DNA of 64,000 nt from Hydractinia symbiolongicarpus (lineage: Eukaryota; Cnidaria; Hydrozoa; Anthoathecata; Hydractiniidae), in the NCBI RefSeq assembly GCF_029227915.1, contig NC_079879.1:5332001-5396000 (forward strand). Direction: 5' to 3'. Shown piece by piece: positions 1 to 10,466 of this stretch. The notes beneath the pieces are model-generated. The model was not told the origin of the DNA and searched no databases. It worked only from the letters and a program-made list of their open reading frames with translations. A program made the translations under genes and the position numbers. The first letter of the stretch is position 1. Each line of letters opens with the position of its first letter.

Positions 1-1
1 G

Positions 2-181
2 GCTGAAAGTTACTTGCACAGGCTATGCAAAAACGTTTGGCTTGACACAAACAATGTGAGGCTGCCAATTCCAAAATGGTCATTGGTATCAAGGAATGCC
101 ATCAATTCAAAAAACTTTTTGATAGGGTTTGAAAAACAAAGTTCATTGTTGATGTTAACATTGATGTTAACGCAAAGGTAA
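2..181 (+). other. Open frame entering from the window edge, unrecognised
   Basis: A frame is open from the first bases to a TAA at about 179-181, giving roughly 59 residues that include LHRLCKNVWLDTNNVRLPIP. It has no start codon inside the window and I do not recognise it. It could be the end of an exon or of a transposon ORF. The stretch from 182 to 517 shows only AT-rich sequence with no feature I can support. Confidence 0.2.
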
Positions 182-517
182 ATAGATTCTATTTTTGTCA
201 TATCATAGTCACATTAAGAAAAGTGTATGCAAACTGCTTTTTTCTTTTTCTATGTTTTCTTTTTTTATCACGTTCGAATTCGATTTCAAACAGAAGACGT
301 TGCATTGTATCGCGTAAATGATGCATAATTTTGACAACACATATATTGCAACTCTAGAATTACTAAGAAACAATTATTTAATTTTTATTAGAACAAAGGC
401 TGATATTTGTTGAAAATAAGAATAAAATAAGCAAAAAGTTTATCCGGTAAAGAATATCTCCCAAAGCCTGTTTATTTAGACTTATCCAGTTTTTAAGCTT
501 TCCAAAACTTTCTTTTT

Positions 518-1428
518 GTGAAGGTTACCACACGATGCGGCAACTCCGTCATGTACGAATACATGAAGGAAGCCAGTGAAGAGGAAGCCAGTGAAGAAGA
601 GCCCACAGGTAACGATGTGGAAGATAGCGTAGCAGATTCTAGCAAAGAGATTGCAGATGAGAGCCACCTACCAAGTGATCAACTAAAATCCTTGCACTTG
701 GCATTTGCATCCAAAGCAGTCAAAAGCCTTTCACCTTATAACACCTTGCCAGGCCTTTCACTATCTAAAACCTCGCCTGACCATTCACCATCCAAAACCT
801 TGCCTGACCATTTACTATCCAAAACATCGCCTGATCATTCACCTTCTAAAACTTCGCCAGCCATCAATCTTTTGACTCTGGAAAATTTTCTTTGTAATAT
901 CACACCAGAATTAACATCAATCGTGTCCACTTAAAAAAATGATCCTGCTACCGTCTCCACAAGCTCTTTCATTGCTGATTGTGTTCACATCATTCCAATT
1001 TTAACATTGCCGACCATAAAATCGATTTTGAGTCCAACAATCTGGCACAGGTAATCCACGAAACAAAAAGAAACACTGCTTTGATATTGGGCCTATGTCA
1101 GAAGTTGGACACAAAAGTAAATGCTTTAAGTGCAAGAACTGCTGTGCTTGAGAGTTACATCATGAAAAAAAGAAACTTGTACGACGCTAAAAATCAAATT
1201 TATCAGGAACCATTGCCCTCGCCAGCAACAATTACCCAGCCACCGAATAGTTATGTTGAGATGCTGAAAAGTAATTTTGATCCGCTACTTTTCTTGTCCA
1301 CAGAACATAATGACATGGGCACGGAGACCACACATGTTGAAGCACGGCCGCAAGTCGCAACTCCGCAAACCACACCACCCGTTGGTAAGAAAACCCGCTA
1401 CGCAAAATTAACCCATGCTCCGCGTTAA
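518..1428 (+). pseudogene. Broken unrecognised ORF with decapeptide repeats
   Basis: Two open stretches (518-934 and about 979-1428) lie in different frames, separated by a stop and an apparent frameshift, and read like one decayed protein. The first part is acidic (EEASEEE) and then carries a repeated decapeptide of the type LSKTSPDHSP, encoded by about four imperfect 30-bp units at 757-866. The second part has a probable coiled coil (ALILGLCQKLDTKVNALSA) followed by a Pro/Thr/Gln-rich tail. No catalytic motif or zinc finger is visible. An ORF1-type or accessory protein of a transposon is possible, but I cannot name a family. Confidence 0.3.
757..866 (+). repeat. Four imperfect 30-bp tandem units
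   Basis: Units such as CTATCTAAAACCTCGCCTGA followed by CCATTCACCA repeat about four times with substitutions and keep the reading frame. They encode the decapeptide repeat of the broken ORF at 518-1428. Confidence 0.7.
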
Positions 1429-2785
1429 TTAAAAAAGAGCTGGTTAAGCGTTTCACCCTTGTCGAATTAGCAGGTGGCAGGTTAAATGGTGGCAAAAACA
1501 AAAACGCGTTGTCACCATGAAGAATGGGAATAATTTTGCAGAAGGCCAGGAAGGAATATAAGAAGGAATTTGAAAATAATATAAAAAAACAATTTAAATG
1601 AGATCATTAACTTAAAATGTCGAAAGGCAAGTCAGAAAATACGGGACACCACAGATTGATAAAATAAATAGACAAAATTATTTAGGTCAATTCTCAAGTT
1701 CCGAACTTTTTTTTCCCCGCATTCTATAAAAAACCTTTTTATAGGTCAAAGTAAAAGTGTTTTTGCATATGTATGTAGCTACCTATTTATGGACTGGTTT
1801 CTTATAAAAAAATGTGCATAACGTAAAATGTTGATATGATTGATTTCCTAAAACCGTGGTAAATTTCAGATAAAATTTTTTAGCTTCTATTCTGACTTGC
1901 CTTCTTATTTTAAGTTTTTATTTTAATATTGTTTGAAAAAGAATTTGTTCTAATTTATTCCGCACTTTTTTATTCCCTTACAAAATAAAATGTCTTACAA
2001 AATAAATTTTAGATATTTCTAAGATTAACTATGATAAAATGTATTAACTTCCAATTCTAACTTTTCTTTGGGTTATAGGTTCAGCATGTTTATGTTTCTC
2101 ATTACATATTTAAAAAAAGAATCAAACTGATAAAAAAAGACAACTCACTCGCATGTGTGCTCTGACCCTCTGAAACCAATGAATGAATCACGATTCGAAC
2201 ACAGAGCAGAAGATAAAAATTGTTACATTTTCCTTCTTGAAAAATTCGAAAAGGACAGTTTCTCTTAGCTCCCCAACATAACATTTAAATGTATTAAGTT
2301 AATATACTAATATACTGAAATGTTCGAACCATTACAGGCAGAATACACCTAAATACACCTGAAAAAAACATCTTGACATAGATTTTGCCTTTATCCCTGA
2401 TCTGTGTACTATGTTTCGCATATAACTATCTATATTTAATATCTATATATTCCTTCCTAACAACATTTTTAAAGAATCCTAATCTTAAAGAATATTTATG
2501 GCTAAAATTCAGTTTTAGATATACTTACCAGTAAATATAGAAAATAACTCAAGATTATTCCATCTGTCACGACCAATAATAATATTTTTTGTGAGATTTG
2601 TTTCACTTTTCCACAACATAGTTCCAGCTTCAACGACGAAGTTTGCTGTGACAAAATGTTGCCGAGTTTGTTAAATATACAGACCGTAACATTTAACAAT
2701 CGAACAAGTACAAACAACGTAGCTTAGGTTAATCAGCAGCTGTGCCACTGCCGTTCTGCTAGAACAATGGAATAATTTATTTTTG
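1429..2785. other. No gene recognised
   Basis: AT-rich sequence with many short homopolymers. I see no exon, RNA gene or repeat unit I can support. It lies left of the two known PDCD4 exons, so it may belong to a PDCD4 intron. Confidence 0.5.
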
Positions 2786-3062
2786 AACTTTTGAGACGAA
2801 TTTATTATAGCAGAGATGATTTGAGACGAATTAAGAAAATTCATAGACGAATTGAGACGATTCGGAGACAAATTTGTTTTTAAAATATGATATTTGGAGA
2901 CGAATTTGTGACTATAAGGAGACGATATGATACGAATCAAGACGGTTAAGACACTGCGATGTGATCACAAAAAATCGTCTTGTACGAAAGAGTTCAGACG
3001 AATAAAACAAATTTATAAGACAATTTAAAATGAGCCAAATTTAGACGAAATTTGTGGACGAT
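2786..3062. repeat. Cluster of GAGACGAATT-type short repeats
   Basis: About ten variants of (G)AGACGAATTT occur at irregular spacing, for example GAGACGAATTTATTATAG near 2792, GAGACGAATTAAG near 2822 and GGAGACGAATTTGTG near 2894. The last variant abuts the 5' truncation of the LINE that follows. No coding potential is seen. Confidence 0.55.
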
Positions 3063-5527
3063 CCCTAACATGTTTTCAAAATATGCTCTTTCCTTCAAAA
3101 TAAAGGAATTATGCTCAACTCTTTTCCTAAAACAACACATTACGGAGCCAACTTGTGTTACTGAAAAAAGTAGCACTCTTATAGACTTGATACTTTCTAA
3201 CAGTTCTTGCATTTCTAAAACTGGTGTCATGGATTTAGGCATCAGTGACCAGAATTTAGTTTCTGTGATCAGAAAATTCAAAGGGCCAAAATTTGAACCT
3301 AAAACTATCCAGGTTCGTAGCTACAAGAACTTTAGTAAAGAGGCTTTTCTGAAGGACCTCAGGAATTTAGACTGGTCATATTTTAATAAATATGATGACC
3401 TTGATGAGAAACTGAATAAAAATGTTAAAACAGACCCCTTTCAAAACACACAGAATTTCTGGCCATGTTGAGGCATGGGTTACTGATGAATTAATAATAG
3501 CCATCAAAGAAAGAGACTTCTTAAAACGGAAAGCAGCAAAAACAAAATCCATCATAGACATAGACATGGGAAGCTTTCAAACAAAAAAGGAATCAGGTAA
3601 TACGTCTCAAAAATCGACTTAAAAACGAGTACTATAATGATGTTTTGCAGGACTTTCAAAAACAGCCAAAACAACTTTGGAAAACCCTAAAAAAACTGGT
3701 TCCTGATAAGGCAGGTAATACTACCTCGATAAAACGAGTACTACAAAACCACGGTACAGAAACTTCTCCCCCAAAAGAAATTTCCAACACATTCAATTCA
3801 TTTCTTGTCAATGTTGGTGCCAAACTAGTCTCTAAATTTTCTTCTGACACTACTAATGTTAATCCACCTGTTAGCGGACACGATTTTCGGTGGGCTCATA
3901 TTGAGACCAAAAGTGTCGAAAAAATAATTAGTTCATTAGCTTAATAAAGTTACAGGCTTGGACGGAATTGGTTCAAGACTGCTAAAGGCAGGTTCGTCAG
4001 TTTTAAGTATTTATTTATCAAGTCTTTTCAACAAATCTTTATTTACTGGTTATGTACCTAAATGTTGGAAGACTAAAAGGGTCTCGCCTATTTTTAAAAG
4101 TGGCAATAAAATAGATCCTACTAATTATCAACCTATCTCCATTTTGCTAATTCCTATGAAAATTTTTGAAAAGTTAGTGTTAGTTTTACTTCTGAGTACA
4201 ACTTCCTGAATGACAGACAGTTCGGATTTCGAAAACTATGTCTCTGATTTTTTATTCTTGTTGAGCTCGACCAACAAAACTTTTAAAAAAGCTTTTGACA
4301 CTGTTGATCATTAAAATTTTGTAAAAAAAAACTATGGTGTTTTGGCATCAGAGATGCTGCCTTTGACTGGTTCGAGTCCTACTTAACGGGCCGAATGCAG
4401 CTGACTCTTGAAAACGACACAGGCTCAGATCTGCTTCAAGAAGACGCTTTTGGGGTGCCGCAGGGATCTGTGTTGGGGCCCCTGCTCTTTCTTTTGTATA
4501 TTGATGACTTAAAATCTGTCATCAATTCAAACTACCACCATCTAATGCAGATGATACAATTACTTCGTCCCATAAAACTTGGTTTCCTTGTCTCCCAGGT
4601 CAAGTTAGAACTTTCACAAGTCAACCTCTGGCTGAATAATAACAAAATGACTATTAATACTGACAATACTGAAAAAATCTTTTTCGGCAACCACAGCCAG
4701 TTAAAAATCGCTTCTCTTCAAAGGATATTCCTATGAAGAGGAGCGAAAAAGTTAAATATCTTGTGGTAACATTTGATCAAAAAATGCAATAGGAAGAGCA
4801 CATTAATGACATAAATAGAATACTAAAATTAAATATTCTAAAATTAGAACATTGCATCCTGTTTAACACCTCACACAAAAAACCTTTTAATTGATGCACT
4901 TGCCATGCCATATTTCAACTACTGCTCCTCGGCATGGGCTTGTGCCAAGGCCGATTGGAAAAACTAGAAAAACGAATAAATTCTTGGGAAAGAGAGGGAA
5001 TATTTAATGAATTATTTACTTATCAAAAACGATACCATCTTAGTTTCCAAAGTCATGAATGACATTGCTCCTGATTACATGCGCTCAAAATTCCTTTTGA
5101 CAAAAAACTGTCATAATCATCAAACAAGAGTAGCTTCAAAAAACAGGTTCACACTTCCCTTGGTCAACACGGAATTTGGCAAAAAAGCCTTTCCATTTAG
5201 AGCTGCAGAGTGTGGAATAATCTTCCAGAACAAGTGACCTGTGATGGAAGTCTGCTTTCATTTAAGACTTCCACCTCTAATGTATTTGGCAAATTCTAAT
5301 GGAGATCACTTTTTAACCTTTTAATTTTTGTTTTTTATTCTTTTTCTTTTTAATTTTCACAGATTATAAATGTTACCATGTCTGATTAAGCTGAGGCAGT
5401 CTAAGGTTTATCATTTTTTGTTTCTTTTTTGTTCTATTGACCCCCAGTGGAAACAATCCACTAACTATAGGTTTTTGTGATTTTCTGGCTAGCCATTTTA
5501 AATATTTTTTATTATTATTATTATTTA
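3060..5527 (+). mobile_element. 5'-truncated non-LTR retrotransposon (CR1/jockey-like LINE), copy 1
   Basis: A LINE fragment begins inside the endonuclease domain and runs through reverse transcriptase to a 3' UTR that ends in a short (TTA)n tail at 5510-5527. The same 3' UTR, or part of it, reappears reversed at 18411-18510 and 49479-51625, which identifies this as a dispersed family. The element lies within what should be a PDCD4 intron and in the opposite orientation to that gene. The clade assignment rests on general protein resemblance only. Confidence 0.85.
3067..5240 (+). pseudogene. LINE endonuclease / reverse transcriptase, broken
   Basis: In order: the end of the APE-type endonuclease (DLILSNSSCISKTGVMDLGI then SDQNLVSVI, 3067-3470), a linker (3422-3944), RT fingers/palm (GYVPKCWKTKRVSPIFKSG then NYQPISIL, 3958-4209), the RT block GVPQGSVLGPLLFLLYIDDL (4450-4510), and the C-terminal part with IAPDYMRSKFLL (5007-5240). 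The fragments sit in different frames with several stops and frameshifts. After YIDDL the expected FADDT region is disrupted. The protein cannot be made from this copy. Confidence 0.85.
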
Positions 5528-5864
5528 GCAGACACTAGAGAAGCACCTTCCAGGCCAGCAAAATTAATTTTAAATCATTCCTAAATAAGTTTTAAATTGA
5601 AAGTAAAAAATTGTAACTTTTAAAATATATACAATCAAGCCTATCTATGAATATATTGATGTTTTGTAGGCACATATTCTTAAAATACCAAATATATCAT
5701 TTTTATATGATCCACAATGGTATTACCTAAAACTTTTATAAATGGTTAAATTCTAATCCTTAATACAATACGAAGATATATGAAAACACAGGGTACATAC
5801 AAAGACATGGACAAACTTGTGCACAAACTTAACAAATGTGGAGTCAAAAGAAAATATAACCCAC
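5528..5864. other. PDCD4 intron, no feature recognised
   Basis: AT-rich sequence between the LINE tail and PDCD4 exon 2. I see no exon or repeat here. Confidence 0.5.
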
Positions 5865-7572
5865 CTTGTTTTCTTCAGAATCATAATTAGGATCTTTTGG
5901 GTCTTCGCTCTCTTCTTCATATACCTCACCATTTTTACCCCAAGTACCTTTGCCACCACCTCCAGCTAAACAAAAGTGAAGTTTGGAACAGAAGCATCCA
6001 CACTGATATCATCCATGATGATATTTTTTTACTATAATAAATCCACCCTGATAGCTCCAGCTGTTTGCAGGGGCATTCACAGGTGAAGCATGTCATTTGC
6101 ATGTTGTTTTTGGTGATCAAATGAGATAACAGCTAAGCAATTAATTGTTCCCCCGATTCCACAAAAATTTTGACTAGCTGAGCGATATAAATTGCCAGGT
6201 ACTAGCTGTAATTTGTGGTTACCATTTACAAAGGGGTCATGTTGTTTATTTGGGTCAGGAATCAGTATATTAGCTAGGATTGGCTTTTATTGATTAAGGG
6301 TTTTTAAAGTAAAGAAATATTTACTTTAAGTGCTGGTATAGTCATTTAAGATTTATATTCAGTAAGAGTCAAAAGCCATGACGAGGGTGCTGATAAGCCA
6401 CATATGCCATAAAAAGTGCGGGAATTTTTTAGGTGAGTTTGATGTTTTGAAAAAAATTCAAGTATTCGCCTGATAAAACCGGCATAGACCCAAACAATGA
6501 CCCCCCCCCAAAAAAAGGAAAACAGACACTAATGATTCAAAAAACTATAAAATTAAAATAATCTTACAATGTGGCAGCAAAGTTTTTAAAAGAACTGTTT
6601 TTCATGGTTTTTGATAAAATTTGCTTGATAAATAACTTATATATATAAACTTAATTTATCTTTTCTCGTTAAGCCCTTCTTCCAACAATCATCTGCATGG
6701 TATGTTACAAGAAATTGCATTTCAGGAATGTTCCGGGTGAGTGTGGGAAAGTGTGGGCGGTTTTGGAGGACAACTGCCAATTTAATTCAAAAAGTTGCCC
6801 TTATTTATGTGGGCGCTTGCGTCTTATCGGCACCCTCTTAAGCCATGTAAGGAAAGTGTGAAAATTATCACATGACTAGCACATACTCCTCTGCAGAACA
6901 TGCAAAATCACTGAGAGAAAACATTCTAACCAGTTTTGAAGCATCAAGGGAGGACATCCAAACTGAAGTTGCTGTGGTCAACATCGATTGGACATGGGGG
7001 AATGTGCGGGCTAAAACACTGTCAATTATTATATAAAAAACAAATTTGTTTTTTAAATTGAAGAATTAAAACAAGGTTGTATAGTTAGTATTTCAAGTTA
7101 TGTATGATCTCTTTATGTTGTACATTTAAAGCCGTTTAAAATCAATTTTTTTTTTAGGGGGTGGGAAAAAATTCTAGCGTCGAATTGGCATTAATTGTAC
7201 CGTCTAAAGTTTGAATGCCCCCCTCCTAAATATGTGGAAGTGTCTAGAGTTAGAGGAGTATATATGCTAGCTATGCCATCTGCAAGCCAACTAGCTAGCT
7301 AGCTATATACCTTTTTTAGGTTTTCCATTTCCTTTTAAATTTTTAGGTTTGCGATCATGTGTTCTGTCTTTTGCAGACCTCACAACAATGCCAACCAATT
7401 CATTAGGGTTTTCTTGGGATGGGTGGTGACTCTCACTTTTACTTCGTGTTCTGTCTTTTTTATGCAATTTCAATAAAGCTCCATTTGTCAATTCATTTCG
7501 ATCAGTTATTGTCGTAGGCTGCATCATATTTTGCGAAGCTGTAGGGATGGATTTACCGTCCGAATCACCCAT
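5865..7572 (-). CDS. PDCD4: PDCD4 (programmed cell death 4), first two coding exons, partial
   Basis: PDCD4 is a translation inhibitor that binds eIF4A through two MA3 domains. Only its N-terminal part is here. Coding exon 1 is 7572-7311, starting MGDSDGKSIPTASQ and ending KGNGKPKK before a GTATAT donor in phase 1. Exon 2 is 5965-5865 and reads GGGGKGTWGKNGEVYEEE then DPKDPNYDSEENK before a GTGGGT donor. The Gly-rich KG-WG block followed by the acidic KDPNYD segment is the conserved N-terminal signature just ahead of the first MA3 domain. The basic Ser/Arg-rich stretch in exon 1 fits the RNA-binding N-terminus. The exons join in frame (262+101 nt = 121 codons). No MA3 exon is found at 1-5864, so they probably lie beyond the left edge. 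Intron 1 (5966-7310) holds nothing recognised. The start codon is the first in the open frame, but an upstream exon is not excluded. Confidence 0.85.
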
Positions 7573-7720
7573 ATCGCTGGCTTGACTTCCCTCTGGTTAG
7601 TGCCCGCTAGATGGATGTGCAATGTGTCACGACAAAGAATTGACTTTTTACCAAGTCAACTAACTTGATAATATAAGCAACATTAATTTTAGAATTTAGC
7701 AACAAAATTGAGGGTTTTTA

Positions 7721-7960
7721 TTAAGCTAAGTTGTTCAAGAATAACAGCAATCGTTTATACAAAATATAACTTTTTTTGCAGCAACGCTTCACCAGCCACT
7801 CTCTCCACAACGTGTCTTGTTTACTACTAATTTCACGCTTGGTGTCACGTGGTTTACGTTGAATAGATCCCGCGTGTTGCATTATTCCCGCACTGCATTT
7901 GTTTTGTTCGTCTTGTAGTTTTTCTAAAAATGAATAAACAGTATAATTTGACGTCGTCAT
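7721..7960 (-). CDS. Possible small ORF, 79 codons, unrecognised
   Basis: An uninterrupted ORF starts MTTSNYTVYSFLEKLQDEQN and ends LLLFLNNLA, rich in Lys/Arg/Gln, with a basic centre (IQRKPRDTKREISS). An AATAAA lies immediately after the stop on the same strand (about 7717-7722). It ends about 150 bp upstream of the PDCD4 start on the same strand, so it could be a small gene, an upstream ORF in a PDCD4 leader, or chance. I do not recognise the protein and see no signal peptide or membrane segment. Confidence 0.4.
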   Translation of the reverse strand: MTTSNYTVYSFLEKLQDEQNKCSAGIMQHAGSIQRKPRDTKREISSKQDTLWREWLVKRCCKKSYILYKRLLLFLNNLA

Positions 7961-7971
7961 GTATGACGTCA
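7949..7971. promoter_or_regulatory. CRE palindrome between divergent starts
   Basis: A perfect cAMP-response-element palindrome TGACGTCA lies at 7964-7971, with a CRE-like TGACGTCG at 7949-7956. They sit between the minus-strand start at 7960 and the plus-strand start at 8016, a position suited to a shared bidirectional promoter. Function is inferred from position and motif only. Confidence 0.4.
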
Positions 7972-8015
7972 GAAATATACAAGGCCGAGAGGAGAATCAT
8001 TCTTCACTGTTTAAA

Positions 8016-9871
8016 ATGGGCAAAGGAAGGAAATTTGTTCCTAATCAAAACAGAGATGGTGATTGGGTAAGAACTAAGTAGCAAAACAGTTGAAGTATAC
8101 AACGTGCTCTCTATAATGTCATGTCCGAATTATATCCCATGAAAGACGAATCAAGTTGCAGTAATTCACGTGCAGATAAAAGTACAACACATTAAATTAG
8201 TCGTAAATATTGATTATGACGGGCGACGTAATAATCATGATGACATTTTCTGTTCTGTCGTTTCTCATCTCTTTTCCAGGTCTTCCTGATAGTTGTCAGT
8301 ACAAGAGGTCTGGCCGGTAAAATTATCTACCTCTTTGTAAGGATTTACACTAAAAATATCTTTTGTGTTATATAGTGGCGAAATCTAAAATTTTCAGAAG
8401 AATTATTTGGCTTACATTTACTTTATTTGGCTAAAGTCTTAGCAACACTTATCCAACAGTCGATTAAAGAACCATTATCCGACGATTAAAAGCAATAATT
8501 AATGACGTGTTAAGTGCCCTGAGCCATTTCTTAGTCTTGCAATTTGTGTATTATCGAATTGTTTAGTAAAAAATGCCTTGGGATCAGGGTCGCTTTTTCT
8601 TCCTGGTCAATATTGTTAAGCGATATTTACAACAACAATTTATAAACAATGACACGTTATGTTGTAAATTGCGAAAAAAATAGTAACCTCGACCTTTTCA
8701 CCTCTCATACTCGATTGAGAAATTAGTTTTTTAAATATATGATCCAACAGCTTCTATTTTAGTATAAATTCAAAACAAAAACGAAAACGACGGACGATCT
8801 GAAAGAACCTGTCAAATTTCCCGTTATATTTCAAAAGAAAATCAAGGTATGATAACTTAATCTTTTTCAACAACGGAGGAGAGTAGCTCTGTCTTCAGTC
8901 CCGAAATGTTGTAATGCAAAGGGCCCTGTGTACGAGCTTGGTAGATGATGTTTTATTGTTCAACCTTCTCCTCAACCTTTTTTGCGACCAGACGCTTACA
9001 ACTCAAATGTTAATTAACTTTGTTAATTCAAACACTATATTATCTTTACAGAATAATTCAAAAGAATACCCCTTCTCTACACACGACAATCGAAATTCAT
9101 TACAAGATAAAGGAGAATATTTTGGAAACGTAAGTTCTCCATACTTCAGATAGAAGTTTACGCACGTACTGTTATGGTTTTACATTTTCGCGCCCCGTGT
9201 AATGTCTCTTTACGATATGACTTAGGTCTTAGGTATTGTCAACAATACTAGATTCGAATTAACCATTTTTACTTACTTCAACAACATACACGAACAAATT
9301 GAATTATTGTTAGAGCCTTTCTATTTTGAAATTAATGATTTCGCAGTTTTAATTCGACCAAATTTCCACCGCGCGAAAATTAACTAAACGCGGAAATCAA
9401 GCGAGATGAGTTAACCACTATTTCTATGTTCTTTCCTATCAATTATCGCTCTGTTAAATTAATTTTTTCTTCCAATAAACTGCTCTTATTTTTCAATCAT
9501 GTTTGCAGGGTTTGGGAAAGCGTATCGTTGCAGAACGAAGTCAGCATATCTCCAACATACAACCACATCATTCTACCCAATCCAATACGGGATCCACATA
9601 CCAAGCGTCCTATCAACGTAAAGAAGGAGAACCATGTCGATTCCGACGATACCCAAGGCAGTATTCTTCTCCGTTTTTAGAAAAAACAGAACCGTCAACG
9701 ACGACAACAAAATGGTGGCGACAAAACGAACCAGAATACATCACAGGACTGCACGTGCTCGCGTTGACGCAGGAACCACACTCAAAACCCAATAAATGGA
9801 GATATTCATTCGGTCCCGGCATCTTTTCCTTGATAGCAACAAAACCATGCAAACATAAATTAGAAAAATAG
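8016..9871 (+). CDS. Unrecognised four-exon gene, about 191 residues
   Basis: Four exons join in the same phase (all introns phase 0) with canonical sites. Exon 1 is 8016-8066 (MGKGRKFVPNQNRDGDW, donor GTAAGA). Exon 2 is 8763-8846 (acceptor CTATTTTAG, ending FPVIFQKKIK, donor GTATGA). Exon 3 is 9052-9129 (acceptor TTTACAG, ending DKGEYFGN, donor GTAAGT). Exon 4 is 9509-9871 (acceptor GTTTGCAG), reading GLGKRIVAERSQHISNIQ and ending KPCKHKLEK. An AATAAA follows at about 9893. The protein is basic, Ser/Thr/Gln-rich in the middle, and has a more conserved-looking end with WWRQNEPEYITGLHVLALTQ and WRYSFGPGIFSLIATK. No membrane segment or known domain is seen. Consistent phase over three introns is the main support. 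A second frame in exon 4 is also open for about 58 codons, so the last junction needs transcript evidence. Confidence 0.6.
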
Positions 9872-10466
9872 TTTTCTCATATATTTTAACTATAATAAAT
9901 TGCTATTAATATCGATTTGGAAGGATTTTGTGACTCCAAGGTTTCACATCTGAGGGTGACAAAAAATACGGAATATTATTACAAGACATCATCATTATTT
10001 AGAAAGCTTCTTCAGCACTGGCATGCTTTATTCGCATATTAATTTACAAGGACTTGAATAACTTAACATTCACTTTCGTACAAAAATACATAGAATACTT
10101 CTAGAATTCTGGGTAACAAAAGTTCATCCCAAAGAACAAACAAACAGATTTTTACGGTTTTTTAAAGAAAAATACAAAATTTAAATTATCAGGTTTAATG
10201 CAGATAGTTGTCGTGACACAAGGCTATTCAGCTTCTATTTTTCTCTGTAGCTACATTATAAGGTAAATTCAAGTGGTTATAACGTATCCAGTGAACTAAA
10301 GTCTTTAATGATAATATTCTCGTTCTTCTTCACGGACAGCATATTGATTATAAAATTTGTGAAGACTAACGAGTGGGCATACTGATTGCTTACTAAAAGA
10401 ATTTTAACACAATATTGTCAGCTCTAAGTAAACATGGTTGAAATTTCGTTATTTTTACTCATGTTA
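9872..10466. other. Convergent intergenic region
   Basis: Between the 3' ends of the plus-strand gene (AATAAA near 9893) and KCMF1. I see no other gene or repeat. Confidence 0.5.

Noticed and set aside
8281-8317. Possible extra exon with CTTTTCCAG acceptor and GTAAAA donor
   Set aside because: Including it shifts the next exon into a stop at once, while skipping it keeps all exons in phase 0.
9613-9852. 79-codon minus-strand frame
   Set aside because: Antisense to exon 4 of the plus-strand gene, whose exons join in consistent phase.
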